Of a DNA stretch of 64,000 nucleotides, positions 16,236 to 25,827 are shown piece by piece. The position numbers were made by a program, and so were the translations under genes. Below the pieces are notes generated by a model. It searched no databases. It worked only from the letters and a program-made list of their open reading frames with translations, and was not told where the DNA came from. The stretch comes from Erwinia aphidicola. Its GTDB lineage: Bacteria; Pseudomonadota; Gammaproteobacteria; Enterobacterales; Enterobacteriaceae. Location: assembly GCF_024169515.1 (NCBI RefSeq), contig NZ_JAMKCQ010000001.1:4588001-4652000 (forward strand). Direction: 5' to 3'. How positions within the stretch are numbered: the stretch's first letter is position 1; each line of letters starts with the position of its first letter.

Positions 16236-17720
16236 TTATTCGGACGCCAATGACAAAATGGTTTCCTGGTCGGCGTCTTCTTTATCGAGGATGCCGGTAA
16301 TACGTCCACCGTGCATCACCATCACGCGGTCACTCATACCGATGATTTCCGGCAGTTCAGAGGAGACCATAATGATGGCGACGCCCCGGCTCGCCAGTTC
16401 GCTGATCAGGCGGTAGATCTCCGCCTTCGCACCGACGTCAATGCCACGGGTAGGTTCGTCAAGGATAAGGATTTTCGGCTGTGCCAGCAGCCAGCGGGCG
16501 ATTAACACCTTCTGCTGATTACCGCCGCTGAGGTTGTTAATAATCTGGTCCATGGTCGGCGTCTTGATATTCAGGCGCTTAATCTGTTCCAGGCAGTCTT
16601 TCGCCATATTGCCATGATTGACGAAGCCGCCTTTGGCGCTGTAGTCAGTCATTTTGACGATGCTCATGTTCTCCATCACCGACAGCACAAGGAACAGGCC
16701 CGACTTCTTACGGTCTTCCGTCAGGAAGGCGAGGCCTTTTTCAATCGCGCTGGCCGGGGAATCGATGGTGGTCGGTACGCCATCGATCAGGATCTCACCG
16801 CTGTCTGTCGAGGTCATACCAAACAGGCTTTCCATCACTTCACTGCGGCCGGCACCCACCAGCCCGGCGACGCCGAGGATCTCACCGCGGCGCACGCTGA
16901 AGCTGATGTCCTGGAATACGCTGTTGCGCGTCAGATTGCGCACCGTCAGCACATCTTCACCGATATTGCTGTCAGTTTTCGGGAACAGCTGAGTGAGCTC
17001 ACGCCCGACCATCTGGGTAATCAGCGACTGACGCGTGTAGTTGGCCGTCTCGTTACTGCCGACCCATGCGCCGTCACGGAACACGCTGACTTCATCGGTA
17101 ATGGCAAAAATTTCATCCATTTTGTGGCTGATATAGATGATGGCTTTTCCCTGCGAACGCAGGTCACGAATAATGGTGAACAGATGCGCCACTTCGGTTT
17201 CCGTCAGTGCCGATGTCGGTTCATCCATGATGACGATGTCTGAGTTCCACGACACCGCTTTGGCGATTTCCACCATCTGCTGGGAGGCGATACTGAGATC
17301 GCCCACCATCTGCTCGGGACGCAGGCGAATATTCAGCTTAACCAGCAGATCTTTGGTTAGGCGGTTGAGCTTGCCGTGGTCAACGAAGCCGAATTTCATC
17401 GGCTCGCGACCCAGCCAGATATTTTCGGCGACCGTCATATGCGGTACCAGATTCAGCTCCTGGTGGATCATGGAAATTCCCGAACGCAGCGCATCCAGCG
17501 TGTCGGTAAACTGCACGGGTTCACCCTTAATGCGGATCAGCCCCTCATCGGGACGGTAGATCCCAATGAGGCACTTCATTAAGGTGGATTTCCCCGCACC
17601 ATTCTCCCCCATCAGAGCATGCACCGTTCCCGGCTTGATTCGAAACGAGACGTTACTTAACGCCTTAACGCCCGGGAAAAATTTGCTGATGCCTTCGGCT
17701 TCTAGCGCATATGCGGTCAT
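16236..17720 (-). CDS. sugar ABC transporter ATPase, RbsA/MglA type
   Basis: Double-domain ATPase of 494 residues for the CUT2 importer. Domain 1 is complete: Walker [13 protein letters not shown] near residue 40, signature-region [15 protein letters not shown] and Walker [13 protein letters not shown]. Domain 2 has the degenerate Walker A typical of the family ([12 protein letters not shown]), with LSGGNQQKV and [13 protein letters not shown]. This asymmetry is normal for RbsA, MglA and XylG. It lies 32 bp after the binding-protein gene. Confidence 0.95.
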   Translation of the reverse strand: MTAYALEAEGISKFFPGVKALSNVSFRIKPGTVHALMGENGAGKSTLMKCLIGIYRPDEGLIRIKGEPVQFTDTLDALRSGISMIHQELNLVPHMTVAENIWLGREPMKFGFVDHGKLNRLTKDLLVKLNIRLRPEQMVGDLSIASQQMVEIAKAVSWNSDIVIMDEPTSALTETEVAHLFTIIRDLRSQGKAIIYISHKMDEIFAITDEVSVFRDGAWVGSNETANYTRQSLITQMVGRELTQLFPKTDSNIGEDVLTVRNLTRNSVFQDISFSVRRGEILGVAGLVGAGRSEVMESLFGMTSTDSGEILIDGVPTTIDSPASAIEKGLAFLTEDRKKSGLFLVLSVMENMSIVKMTDYSAKGGFVNHGNMAKDCLEQIKRLNIKTPTMDQIINNLSGGNQQKVLIARWLLAQPKILILDEPTRGIDVGAKAEIYRLISELASRGVAIIMVSSELPEIIGMSDRVMVMHGGRITGILDKEDADQETILSLASE

Positions 17721-17752
17721 TTACTACCTCCGTACAACCGGTTCAGAGAACG

Positions 17753-18676
17753 TTATTTCTGGTTTTTACTGGTGAACTTCTCGTAGTTCTCTTTGGTGAT
17801 CAGCTGGAAGGGAATATCAACAATCGGCTGCACTTTCTCACCTTTCACCAGCTTCACAGCGGTCTGTACGGCACCTTCGCCCTGACCTTTAGCGTCCTGG
17901 AATACGCTGGCAACCATCTTGCCGTTCTTAATCATCTGCAACGCATCCGGTGTGCCATCGACGCCCGCCACCAGGATGTTATTAGGGTTTTTACCTAATG
18001 CCTGCAGCGCACCAATCGCCATTTCGTCGTTGTTTGACGCAATCGCCTGGATATCATCACCCGCGGTCAGCCAGTTACTGGTGACGTCTACCGCATCGTT
18101 ACGGGTGAATTTCGCGGTTTGTTTCTGTACCACTTTCAGGCCAGGATATTTCGCCACAATGGCTTCCACGCCTTTGGTACGCTCGCGCGTGGCTTCGTTG
18201 GCGAGGTCACCTAACAGAATGGCGACGTTACCCTTGTAGTTCATGCGTTTTGCCAGCGCTTCCATCTGCAGGCGGCCTGCCAGCTCGGAGTCAGAACCGA
18301 CGAAGGCCATTTTGCCGGTCAGGGTAGTGGCGGGTTTGCGGTTGACGAACACCAGCGGGATGCCGGCTTTAGTGGTGAGATCAACAATGGGTTTAACGGC
18401 GTTGGTATCTACCGGGTTAACGATGATGGCATCGACGCCCTGGCCGATGAAGTTTTGAACCTGTTGCAGCTGCTGTGCGACATCGCCTTTAGCGTCTTCT
18501 ACCTGGCCTTTAACATTCTCTGCCTTCATCTCATTGTTGATTGAGTTGCGCACGATAGTTAAAAAGTTGTCATCAAACAGTGCCATAGAGACGCCAATCT
18601 GGAGATCTTTGGCAAAGCTGGTGACAGGTAACATACACACTAACAGTGACGCTAAAATTGTTTTTTTCACGTTCAT
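17753..18676 (-). CDS. sugar ABC transporter periplasmic binding protein, IbpA/MocB-like
   Basis: Periplasmic_binding_4 protein of 307 residues with a signal peptide (MNVKKTILASLLVCMLPVTS, cleavage near SFA-KD). The mature start LQIGVSMALFDDNFLTIVRN and the segments DAKGDVAQQLQQVQNFIGQG, VDAIIVNPVDTNAV, VFVNRKP and VAGVDGTPDAL resemble inositol- and rhizopine-binding proteins more than ribose-binding RbsB, so a cyclitol is my first guess. First gene of the operon; no regulator gene adjoins it, and the upstream gap reaches tRNA-Asn. Confidence 0.9.
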   Translation of the reverse strand: MNVKKTILASLLVCMLPVTSFAKDLQIGVSMALFDDNFLTIVRNSINNEMKAENVKGQVEDAKGDVAQQLQQVQNFIGQGVDAIIVNPVDTNAVKPIVDLTTKAGIPLVFVNRKPATTLTGKMAFVGSDSELAGRLQMEALAKRMNYKGNVAILLGDLANEATRERTKGVEAIVAKYPGLKVVQKQTAKFTRNDAVDVTSNWLTAGDDIQAIASNNDEMAIGALQALGKNPNNILVAGVDGTPDALQMIKNGKMVASVFQDAKGQGEGAVQTAVKLVKGEKVQPIVDIPFQLITKENYEKFTSKNQK

Positions 18677-19141
18677 GGCAAAGCCCTTATTATCGTTAGC
18701 ATGCGAAGGTTCGCTGATACGGCGAATGAAAAATTTCTTTTACATTCACTCAACTTCACCGACGGCTTTATTAAAATGTAGGGGGTGACTATTTCGGGTA
18801 ATACTCTCTTTCAGGGTACGGCTAATCGGGTCTGTCTTTTATTTATATAAACAACGGGTTAGTTAAAACTCACACCACCTTCTTTGCGCATCCCCGCTGG
18901 CGTCATCGCAAAACAGTTTTTTTGTTTCATAATCACACCAACTGAAACTTTCACTATGAAAGCATCGAAACGCATGTTTTAAAATCAGCAAATAACAAAA
19001 ATTTGACACACCTCTAACATCGGCAAGGGAAAGGCGGGAAAGTGAGATCTGGCGCAGAGATTGAGGAACGAGCAGAAATAAAGGAAAAGTATCAGAACGC
19101 TGCTTTTGTCAGCAAACGCACTCAGGTTGTCGATTGGTACT
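18677..19141. other. gene-free interval with sugar-operon promoter region
   Basis: I see no coding sequence here. The minus-strand promoter of the sugar transporter must lie in the A+T-rich part up to about 18850. GAAA/TTTC-type short symmetric words (for example GAAACTTTC at 18944-18952) could be regulator half-sites, but nothing stands out enough to call. Confidence 0.4.
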
Positions 19142-19177
19142 TTGACATTTCGCAGGCACGCCGTTAACATGCGCCCC
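19142..19177 (+). promoter_or_regulatory. promoter of the first tRNA-Asn gene
   Basis: -35 TTGACA (19142-19147), a 17-bp spacer and -10 TAACAT (19165-19170), followed by a GC-rich discriminator GCGCCCCG as expected for a stringently controlled stable-RNA promoter. The second tRNA-Asn gene has the same arrangement. Confidence 0.85.
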
Positions 19178-19188
19178 GTTCACACGAT

Positions 19189-19264
19189 TCCTCTGTAGTT
19201 CAGTCGGTAGAACGGCGGACTGTTAATCCGTATGTCACTGGTTCGAGTCCAGTCAGAGGAGCCA
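19189..19264 (+). tRNA. tRNA-Asn (anticodon GTT), island attachment site
   Basis: 76 bases including an encoded 3' GCCA. The acceptor stem TCCTCTG pairs with CAGAGGA. The anticodon loop CTGTTAAT contains GTT, and the T loop has GTTCGAGTC. It is identical to the copy at 50351-50426. Its 3' end forms the left attachment repeat of the adjacent integrative element. Confidence 0.98.
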
Positions 19265-19270
19265 AATTCT
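19249..19270 (+). repeat. left attachment repeat (attL)
   Basis: The 3' end of the tRNA-Asn gene plus six bases, repeated at 28163-28184. Integration here rebuilds an intact tRNA gene. Confidence 0.88.
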
Positions 19271-19335
19271 TGTTTTCATGCCGCTTTGCGAATCCTTATG
19301 TGATTCCGATTCAATGAGTTAGCGTGAAAAGTCTT

Positions 19336-19379
19336 CCCGATGCATTTTCAGTTTTCCCTCCGCATCGGGAGAATTTGGT
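19336..19379. repeat. inverted repeat between attL and the integrase gene
   Basis: CCCGATGC (19336-19343) and GCATCGGG (19372-19379) flank a T-rich spacer. A half copy with the preceding GCGTGAAAA context recurs just outside attR near 28240, so it may belong to the integration region rather than act as a simple terminator. Confidence 0.5.
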
Positions 19380-19425
19380 GGTCAGATTTGGGGTCAAGTT
19401 GGTTCGATGACGGAGTGACCCCCAA

Positions 19426-20694
19426 ATGTCTCTTAACGACTCAAAAATCCGCAACTTAAAATCATCCGCTAAACCCTTCAAAGTTTCCGATTCTCATGGT
19501 CTATATCTGCTTGTTAATCCAGGCGGTTCACGTCTCTGGTATCTCAAATACCGCATCAATAGAAAAGAATCCCGCCTCGGCTTAGGTGCTTATCCTGATG
19601 TCTCTCTGGCTGATGCTCGTCAACAGCGTGGCGGTATCCGTAAGCTACTGGTGCAGAATATCAATCCAGCACAACAACGCTCCGCTGAAAGAACCACTGC
19701 GTTGCCAGAAGAAACCTTCAAGTCTGTTGCACTGAGCTGGCATAAAAGCAACAGAGCATGGTCTGAGAATCATGCCGTCCGTCTGCTCGCCAGCATGAAT
19801 AACCATATTTTTCCGATCATTGGGCATCTACCTATCTCTGAACTAAAACCACGTCATTTTATCGACCTGCTGAAAGGGATTGAGAAAAAGGGCCTACTGG
19901 AAGTGGCGGCACGTTCCCGGCAGCATATGTGCAACATCATGCGCCATGCCGTGCATCAGGAGTTGATAGATAACAATCCGGCGGCAAATCTGGACGGTAT
20001 CATCACCCCTCCCGTTAAACGCCACTACCCTGCCCTTCCACTGGAACGACTATCGGAGCTGTTGGCTCGCATAGAGGACTATCAGCAAGGACGAGAACTA
20101 ACCCGCCTGGCAGTATCACTCACCCTGCACCTGTTCATACGTTCCAGCGAACTGCGTTTCGCCCGTTGGTCTGAGATCGATTTCAGGAACAGAATCTGGA
20201 CCATTCCTGCCACTCGCGAGGCAATCCCCGGTGTCCGCTATTCCGGGCGTGGAGCGAAAATGCGCACACCGCATATCGTTCCTCTCTCCAGCCAGTCCAT
20301 CACTATTCTGAAACAAATACGGGAAATATCCGGGCATCAGGAGCTGGTATTTCCGGGTGATCATAATCCGTATAAACCGATGTGCGAAAACACGGTCAAC
20401 AAGGCACTGCGGCTGATGGGTTATGACACGAAAGATGAAATCTGCGGCCACGGATTCCGGGCAATGGCCTGTAGTGCCCTGATGGAGTCTGGCCTATGGG
20501 CACAGGATGCGGTTGAACGGCAGATGAGTCACCAGGAGCGTAACAGCGTTCGAGCGGCTTACCTCCATAAAGCAGAATATCTCGAAGCCCGTAAAGCGAT
20601 GATGCAATGGTGGTCGGATTATCTGGATATGTGCCGGAAAGCGTATGCTCCACCTTATATTTGTGGGAAGGAAATCAGTTGCGCAATGGGATAA
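19426..20694 (+). CDS. int: P4-type tyrosine integrase of the tRNA-Asn element
   Basis: Site-specific recombinase that inserts and excises the element at the tRNA-Asn gene. 422 residues. The N-terminal DUF4102-type arm-binding domain contains SDSHGLYLLVNPGGSRLWYL, and the core-binding domain follows at about residues 100-200. Catalytic residues are visible: Arg in FIRSSELRFARW, HGFR, SH in QMSHQERN, and the Tyr in RAAYLHKAEYLEAR. It closely resembles the integrase of the Yersinia high-pathogenicity island, which uses the same tRNA. The gene appears intact and points away from the tRNA. A hairpin with a T run follows at 20724-20755. Confidence 0.95.
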   Translation: MSLNDSKIRNLKSSAKPFKVSDSHGLYLLVNPGGSRLWYLKYRINRKESRLGLGAYPDVSLADARQQRGGIRKLLVQNINPAQQRSAERTTALPEETFKSVALSWHKSNRAWSENHAVRLLASMNNHIFPIIGHLPISELKPRHFIDLLKGIEKKGLLEVAARSRQHMCNIMRHAVHQELIDNNPAANLDGIITPPVKRHYPALPLERLSELLARIEDYQQGRELTRLAVSLTLHLFIRSSELRFARWSEIDFRNRIWTIPATREAIPGVRYSGRGAKMRTPHIVPLSSQSITILKQIREISGHQELVFPGDHNPYKPMCENTVNKALRLMGYDTKDEICGHGFRAMACSALMESGLWAQDAVERQMSHQERNSVRAAYLHKAEYLEARKAMMQWWSDYLDMCRKAYAPPYICGKEISCAMG

Positions 20695-20723
20695 CCCCTC
20701 TGACAAAATAAACCACAGAAATA

Positions 20724-20755
20724 GCCGTATCAGTCTGTACTGGTACGGCATTTTT
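20724..20755 (+). terminator. intrinsic terminator after the integrase gene
   Basis: GCCGTA (20724-20729) pairs with TACGGC (20744-20749) and is followed by ATTTTT. It lies about 30 bp after the integrase stop codon. Confidence 0.65.
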
Positions 20756-20863
20756 CTGGCTTCAACTCGGAGAAATTGTTAAGCCGTTTATGAGCATCTT
20801 CAACCGAATTGACCTGCGTGAATCGAAAGTGTGAGGTCCGCTTATCATTTAGATCTATCCACG

Positions 20864-21918
20864 GGCTTTGTTGAATAAATCGAACTTTTTGCCGTAATCA
20901 GGATCAGATCACCACATTCTCGATCCTGTAGCGGTATCCCGTGGCAAAACAAACGTTCAAAATCACCAACTGGAACGTCTACAACAAAGCCCTCGTCAAT
21001 CGGGGCTCACTGACATTCTGGCTTGATGAGTCGGCCATTCAGGCCTGGTATGACGAACCCAAAACCTCTTCACGTGGTCGTCCGCAACATTATTCCGAGC
21101 TGGCCATTTCCACCGTTCTGATGCTCAAACGCGTCTTTCGCCTCACGCTGCGCGCTGTGCAGGGATTCATCGATTCCATTTTTATCCTGATGAAGCTCCC
21201 GCTCCGTTGCCCGGATTATTCCTGCGTCAGCAGGGGGGCTAAGTCCGTCAGCATCCCTTTCAAAAGCCCCACACGCGGTGAAATTGCCCACCTGGTTATC
21301 GACTCCACCGGCTTAAAAGTTTTCGGTGAGGGTGAGTGGAAGGTGAAAAAACACGGTAAGGAAAAGCGCCGTGTCTGGCGGAAGCTGCACCTGGCTGTGG
21401 ACGCCGGTACGCATGAGGTTATCTGTGCTGACCTGTCCCTGAACAACGTGACTGATGCTGAAGCATTCCCGGGACTTATCCACCAGACACACCGGAAAAT
21501 CAGGGTCGCTTCAGCCGACGGGGCTTATGACACCAGACGGTGCCACGACGAACTGCGGCGTAAGAAAATCAAAGCACTTATCCCGCCGCGAACCCGGGCG
21601 GGTTACTGGCCGGCTGAATATGCCGAAAGAAATCAGGCGGTTGCCCGGCAACGGCTCACGGGAAGCAATGCGTACTGGAAATGGCACACGGCTTACAACC
21701 GACGTTCGGTGGCTGAAACTGCAATGTATCGTGTCAAACAGCTGTTTGGTGGGCATCTTACGTTGCGGGATTATGATGCTCAGGTTGGGGAGGCTATGGC
21801 CATGATCCGTGCATTAAACAAAATGACGCGTGCAGGCATGCCAGAAAGTGTAAGGATTGCCTGAGAAAGTCAGCGACGAGGGGAGCATTTATCTAAATCC
21901 GATTTATTCAACAAAGCC
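20864..21918 (+). mobile_element. IS903-group insertion sequence (IS5 family)
   Basis: 1055 bp with 18-bp terminal inverted repeats: GGCTTTGTTGAATAAATC at the left and its complement at 21901-21918. These are the ends of the IS903/IS102 group. The flanking 9-bp sequences differ, so the usual target duplication is missing, which fits a deletion next to the element. The right end runs directly into the mobB reading frame. Confidence 0.95.
20941..21864 (+). CDS. IS903-group transposase
   Basis: DDE transposase of 307 residues, full length for IS903, apparently starting at GTG. Matches to IS903 include FKITNWNVYNKALVNRGSLT, DYSCVSRGAKSV, TRGEIAHLVIDSTGLKVFGE (first Asp), SADGAYDTR (second Asp) and the C-terminal MPESVRIA. 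The catalytic Glu lies in RRSVAETAMYRVKQLFGG. It appears intact and so possibly active. Confidence 0.95.
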   Translation: MAKQTFKITNWNVYNKALVNRGSLTFWLDESAIQAWYDEPKTSSRGRPQHYSELAISTVLMLKRVFRLTLRAVQGFIDSIFILMKLPLRCPDYSCVSRGAKSVSIPFKSPTRGEIAHLVIDSTGLKVFGEGEWKVKKHGKEKRRVWRKLHLAVDAGTHEVICADLSLNNVTDAEAFPGLIHQTHRKIRVASADGAYDTRRCHDELRRKKIKALIPPRTRAGYWPAEYAERNQAVARQRLTGSNAYWKWHTAYNRRSVAETAMYRVKQLFGGHLTLRDYDAQVGEAMAMIRALNKMTRAGMPESVRIA

Positions 21919-22851
21919 CTGGAGGAACTGTTTAATGCCGGTTTCAGCCTGGGTAAAAAAGGCGAAGGTGCTGACTTTTACCGTATCGCCGACCGTCGCG
22001 CAGCCAGAAATACGGCAGCTATTTACGAAAAGGGAATGACGTTACGCGACTTATTTAACACTGACTTTGTGAAATCCCTCAGTGAAGATGTGCCTGCTTT
22101 TTATGGCGAGCTTGAGGAAATAGCTTTAGTGAATTCCATTAATGCGCGTAACGGATTTTCCTTAAAGACCATTTTTGATGAAGGCGGATGCTGCTACATC
22201 ATCGGCTCGATGCGTAACCAGAAAATCATATCGGCTCAGCGAATGATTTTAACTCGCCTGATACAGGTAGCTGAAACGCGTGATCGAATAAAAGGCAAAC
22301 CTCGTCCGGTCGCTATTTTCCTTGATGAACTCAAGTATCACCTATCACGCCCTGCGCTTGAGGGACTTGGCGCAGCGCGGGATAAAGGTGTGCATATCAT
22401 CATGGCCCACCAGTCGGTAAAAGATTTATATGACTGCCCGGCAGATCTGGAGGGTGATGCCGTTGCAGGTTCGGTGATTGAGAACTGCAAGTTTATGCTG
22501 GTTTATCGCCTTCGCGATCCGGACACTGCCGACTGGGTGGCAAGGATGACCGGCTCTATTCTGGTTGACGATGAAATGAGGAAAGTGAAAACAGATATAT
22601 CCCTGACGGAGAAGATGGAAACGGACAGGATGATCCGCCAGGCGGAACGCTATTATATAGACAGCAATATGCTGCTCAATTTGCCGAAATTTGTCGGTTT
22701 TGTTTTTACCCAGAATGATCTGGCGAAGGCAACCAAACTTTTCCACATTCCAGCGAAAAAACAATATATCGACCTGCTCTCATTTGAGCATAAAAAACCT
22801 CCGCATACCGAAAAAGAAAATCCGATTCGCAAACCCTCCATTAACCTGTGA
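21919..22851 (+). pseudogene. mobB: mobB, type IV coupling protein, 5'-truncated by IS903
   Basis: C-terminal part of a TraD/MobB-type coupling ATPase that links the relaxosome to a secretion channel. The frame is open from the IS903 edge (starting LEELFNAGFSLGKKGEG) through a possible internal ATG at 22036, and about 310 codons remain. The Walker B-like segment VAIFLDELKYHLS and the sensor-like IIMAHQSVKDL are present; the Walker A part lay in the lost 5' region. The 3' end overlaps mobC by ATGA-type spacing (22848-22851). It was probably a CloDF13/HPI-ICE-type MobB. Confidence 0.85.
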
Positions 22852-23663
22852 GGCTATCAATGCTTATTCATAACGTTGCTAAAAGAAATGAAGCCGCAAA
22901 ACGGAGAATGCGGACATTGCTGTATTTTCTCAAGGAGGAAACGTTCTCTGATTTCCAGACCTTAAAAAGAGTTGTCGGCTATAAAGGGAAACATAACCAT
23001 GCGATGTATAAACTGCTCAATAAAGTGGCTGCGATGGGCTTCCTGATTAAACATGAATACCCAGTATTGACCGGGAGAAAATCATTGTGGGGGATCACCA
23101 TGCAGGGACTGGCAATGGTGGTTAGCGCTAATGACAAGGTTTTCCCTGCCTATTTTGAGCCGGGCAAACTCAAAAACTCGACGCTGGAACATCGACTGTT
23201 AAACCAGTGGGTAAGGATCGCCCTTGAGGAAAAAGGTGGCACAGGCTGGCTGAACGGCGACCGGGGAGAGTTTATGTCGCGATACCCGGGCGTCCGGCAC
23301 AGACCGGACGGCATTATTACCTTAAGCAGCGGTGCCATCGTTGCAGTGGAAACAGAGCGGTCGATGAAAACCCGCGTCCGTTACATCAGCATCATTAACA
23401 GTCATCTGGCAGCCAGCGACGCCGGACGCTGGCACTATGCCATGTATGTGATGCCGGATGATAAAACTAAGGAGTCGCTGGTCAGGCTGTTTGGCAGCAT
23501 CAGAACGGTGATTAGAAACGGTGTTCCCGTTCCGTTTGATGCGAAGCACCGCGAGATGTTTCTGTTCCGCACAATTGATGAACTGGAAGGGAGTATCAGT
23601 TATAAGCAGGAAGCTCTTTCTTCATCAGCTCATGGAGATGACGGGAGGGAATATCATGCATGA
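22848..23663 (+). CDS. mobC: MobC-type relaxase (MOBC family, CloDF13-like)
   Basis: In CloDF13 and HPI-type elements MobC nicks oriT for transfer; the family has a PD-(D/E)xK nuclease-like fold rather than a histidine-tyrosine relaxase fold. 271 residues. An N-terminal winged-helix-like part (YFLKEETFSDFQTLKRVVGY) is followed by the putative catalytic segment RHRPDGIITLSS and VAVETERSMKTR, which fits P-D-G-x-E-T-E. The gene overlaps the truncated mobB and is itself intact. The 3' end overlaps the start of the methyltransferase remnant. Whether a functional oriT remains nearby is not visible. Confidence 0.78.
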   Translation: MRLSMLIHNVAKRNEAAKRRMRTLLYFLKEETFSDFQTLKRVVGYKGKHNHAMYKLLNKVAAMGFLIKHEYPVLTGRKSLWGITMQGLAMVVSANDKVFPAYFEPGKLKNSTLEHRLLNQWVRIALEEKGGTGWLNGDRGEFMSRYPGVRHRPDGIITLSSGAIVAVETERSMKTRVRYISIINSHLAASDAGRWHYAMYVMPDDKTKESLVRLFGSIRTVIRNGVPVPFDAKHREMFLFRTIDELEGSISYKQEALSSSAHGDDGREYHA

Positions 23664-24600
23664 CGTTCTGAGCCATGGCGACTGCTTTGACGTTCTGCGC
23701 AGTATGCCGGACAACTCTGTGGACAGCATTGTGACCGACCCGCCATATGGTATTAAATTCATGGGGAAGACATGGGACTACGATGTCCCTTCACCGGCCA
23801 TCTGGTAAGAATGTCTGCGCGTACTCAAACCCGGTGGTCATCTGCTGTCCTTCGCGGGATCCCGCACTCAACACCGTATGGCAGCGCGTATTGAGGATGC
23901 GGCATTTGGAAATGGCGGAATGCTGGGCTGGATATACGGTTCGGGTTTTCCTAAATCTCACCACGCGTTAAAGCCCGCACTGGAGCCGATTACCCTTGCC
24001 CGTAAGCTATTCAGGAGGTCTATAGAATCGAATCTGTGCGCGCATGGCACCGGCGCTCTGAACATTAGCGAATGCAGGATCCCGCTGGCAGAGGGGGAAT
24101 CCCCCTATAATTATCCAAATGGACCGGGAGGTTCCGAACCTAACCACATGTGGCGAGGCAGAAATAATGGTGATGGGAGTGTCGCCAGGCAAGGAAACCC
24201 CGATGGCCGATGGCCTGCCAATCTTATCCATGATGGCAGCGGTGAAATACTTGCTATGTTCCGGGATACCCCTCAACAGTTAAAAATTAGTAGCGCAAGT
24301 AGGTTCTTTTATTGTGCGAAAGCCAGCAGAAAGGACCGTGGTGAGGGTAATAATCATCCATGTGTAAAGCCCACCGAACTGATGCGTTACCTTTGCCGCC
24401 TAGTTACGCCCCCGAGAGGCACTGTACTTGATCCCTTCATGGGCAGCGGAAGCACCGGCAAAGCCGCTGCGATGGAAGGTTTCTGTTTTCATCGGTATTG
24501 AGCGCGAAGCGGATTATGTGGAAATCGCTTGAGGCGTATTGCGGCAGCACGTAGCACCATGGCTCGTTCTGGCGATGCAGAAAGGCACGTTGATAACTGA
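23656..24600 (+). pseudogene. site-specific DNA methyltransferase, broken at three places
   Basis: Amino-methyltransferase of the N6-adenine/N4-cytosine class. The start MHDVLSHGDCFDVLRSMPDN is followed by TDPPYGIKFMGKTWDY (the DPPY catalytic motif). At 23806 an in-frame TAA interrupts W-stop-ECLRVLKPGGHLLSF. The frame then continues through GSGFPKSHHA, CVKPTELMRYLCRLVTPPRG and the AdoMet-binding motif DPFMGSGSTGKAA. Near 24490 one extra T shifts the frame ahead of FIGIEREADYVEIA, and one base appears missing near 24531. Similar orphan methyltransferases accompany mobBC in HPI-type elements. No partner endonuclease is visible. Confidence 0.85.
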
Positions 24601-24626
24601 AATTAGTCTGAATGCCCATAAAAGGG

Positions 24627-24655
24627 TGTTAGTTCAGATTTGAGCTAACATTTTT
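24627..24655 (+). terminator. intrinsic terminator after the methyltransferase remnant
   Basis: TGTTAGTTC (24627-24635) pairs with GAGCTAACA (24642-24650) with one wobble pair, followed by TTTTT. Confidence 0.75.
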
Positions 24656-24713
24656 ATGGCTCAGGTCCATAATCTAATCTGACAGGCAGCTCTGTGCCGA
24701 CTGCAGACCGTGA

Positions 24714-24758
24714 ACTGAGGACTGAGGACTGAGGACTGAGGACTGAGGACTGAGGACT
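24714..24758. repeat. heptanucleotide tandem repeat ACTGAGG, six copies
   Basis: Six perfect copies plus three bases of a seventh, in a non-coding stretch (24601-25007) that is otherwise A+T-rich and without a recognisable gene. The next gene starts 250 bp downstream. Confidence 0.95.
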
Positions 24759-25007
24759 CAAAAATTGTGTTACTATACTAATTCATCAGGTAGATTACGG
24801 GTGAAAATTTAGTATGTCATTAGCGTTTTCATGCAAAAAAACTTTGATTGATTGTGTGATTACCTTATAAATAGGTAGTTTGTCGAGGTAAAAATGCTTA
24901 AAAATCACAAATCTATGATTAAATTGAAGCTTTATTAACCCATAATGTTAGTTAATGATAATTCCATTTTACACCCTCTGAAATAAATTATTTGTTACGG
25001 AGTTTAA

Positions 25008-25631
25008 ATGACTTACATTAAAGATTTAGAAAATGAAATCCCCACAATAAAAAAATTATCCATTGGAGTTGGGGTTAATTCTTTTTACGCACAAGAGGTT
25101 TTGCGATTTTATTCTATTGCGGGAACACTATCAAATCAGTTCGACTTAAATAATTTATCTTTAGTAGAAGAACGATACATTAGCCACATTTTATCTCGTT
25201 CTTTACTTGAGAATTTTTTTTGGATTCTTTATATATTTGATGATAAAAATGAAAAGATAATTCGATATGAATCACTACTAGACTCCTTTAGAAAAGATTA
25301 TTATAAACTCATGAATGAACCAATGATAAATAATCAGCCTGGGTTAGAGCCTGCTGATCCGTCATGGTCTAGTATTTCTCGTGGGCTAGATGTTAATAGT
25401 ATGCTCGCGCAGATAAAAAATGATTACGGTGATCGCCTGAATTACTTATATTTTACTTATCGTATATCTAGTTTTGATACTCACGGAAAAAATCTTAGCA
25501 CGGTGTTGGAAAGCGTTTTCGGGAAGCGAGTTAATTTCCCATACCTAAAATTGGAATATGCATTTGAATTGATATCAAATCAATATCTTATAATACTAGG
25601 GGAATTACGCAGTAACGGAGAGATACAGTGA
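25008..25631 (+). CDS. hypothetical protein, A+T-rich cargo gene
   Basis: 207 residues, largely helical by composition, with no signal peptide and no clear membrane segment. An A+T-rich leader and GGAG (ttacGGAGtttaaATG) give a good start. The N-terminal half has a long hydrophobic/aromatic helix (LSRSLLENFFWILYIFDD) reminiscent of DUF5677/HEPN-like proteins, but no catalytic motif is certain. Base composition is far lower in G+C than the flanking chromosome, which indicates recent transfer with the island. In such islands genes of this kind are often defence related, but that is inference only. Confidence 0.6.
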   Translation: MTYIKDLENEIPTIKKLSIGVGVNSFYAQEVLRFYSIAGTLSNQFDLNNLSLVEERYISHILSRSLLENFFWILYIFDDKNEKIIRYESLLDSFRKDYYKLMNEPMINNQPGLEPADPSWSSISRGLDVNSMLAQIKNDYGDRLNYLYFTYRISSFDTHGKNLSTVLESVFGKRVNFPYLKLEYAFELISNQYLIILGELRSNGEIQ

Positions 25632-25827
25632 ATTATTATCTATGTCTAAGTAATTTGCTGTAGTTATGGGAAGAAGAGTAAAGTCTGCTCCTCTTTCAAA
25701 GCTGCCCTTGGGCCTTACCTATCATAGCTTCGTATCAGAAGCAGAAATAACTAACATAAGGGCGTACTAGTCAATGGGGAGTAGGTCAGAGCATCTTCCC
25801 AAAAAATCGCGTTTTAATGCTCTACTC

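Noticed and set aside
18985..19170. Small membrane-like frame of 61 codons upstream of tRNA-Asn
   Set aside because: It overlaps the tRNA promoter region, lacks a ribosome site and has no recognisable family.
20864..21918. 9-bp target duplication around IS903
   Set aside because: The flanking nine bases do not match on either side even with shifted ends; this was used instead as evidence for a deletion.
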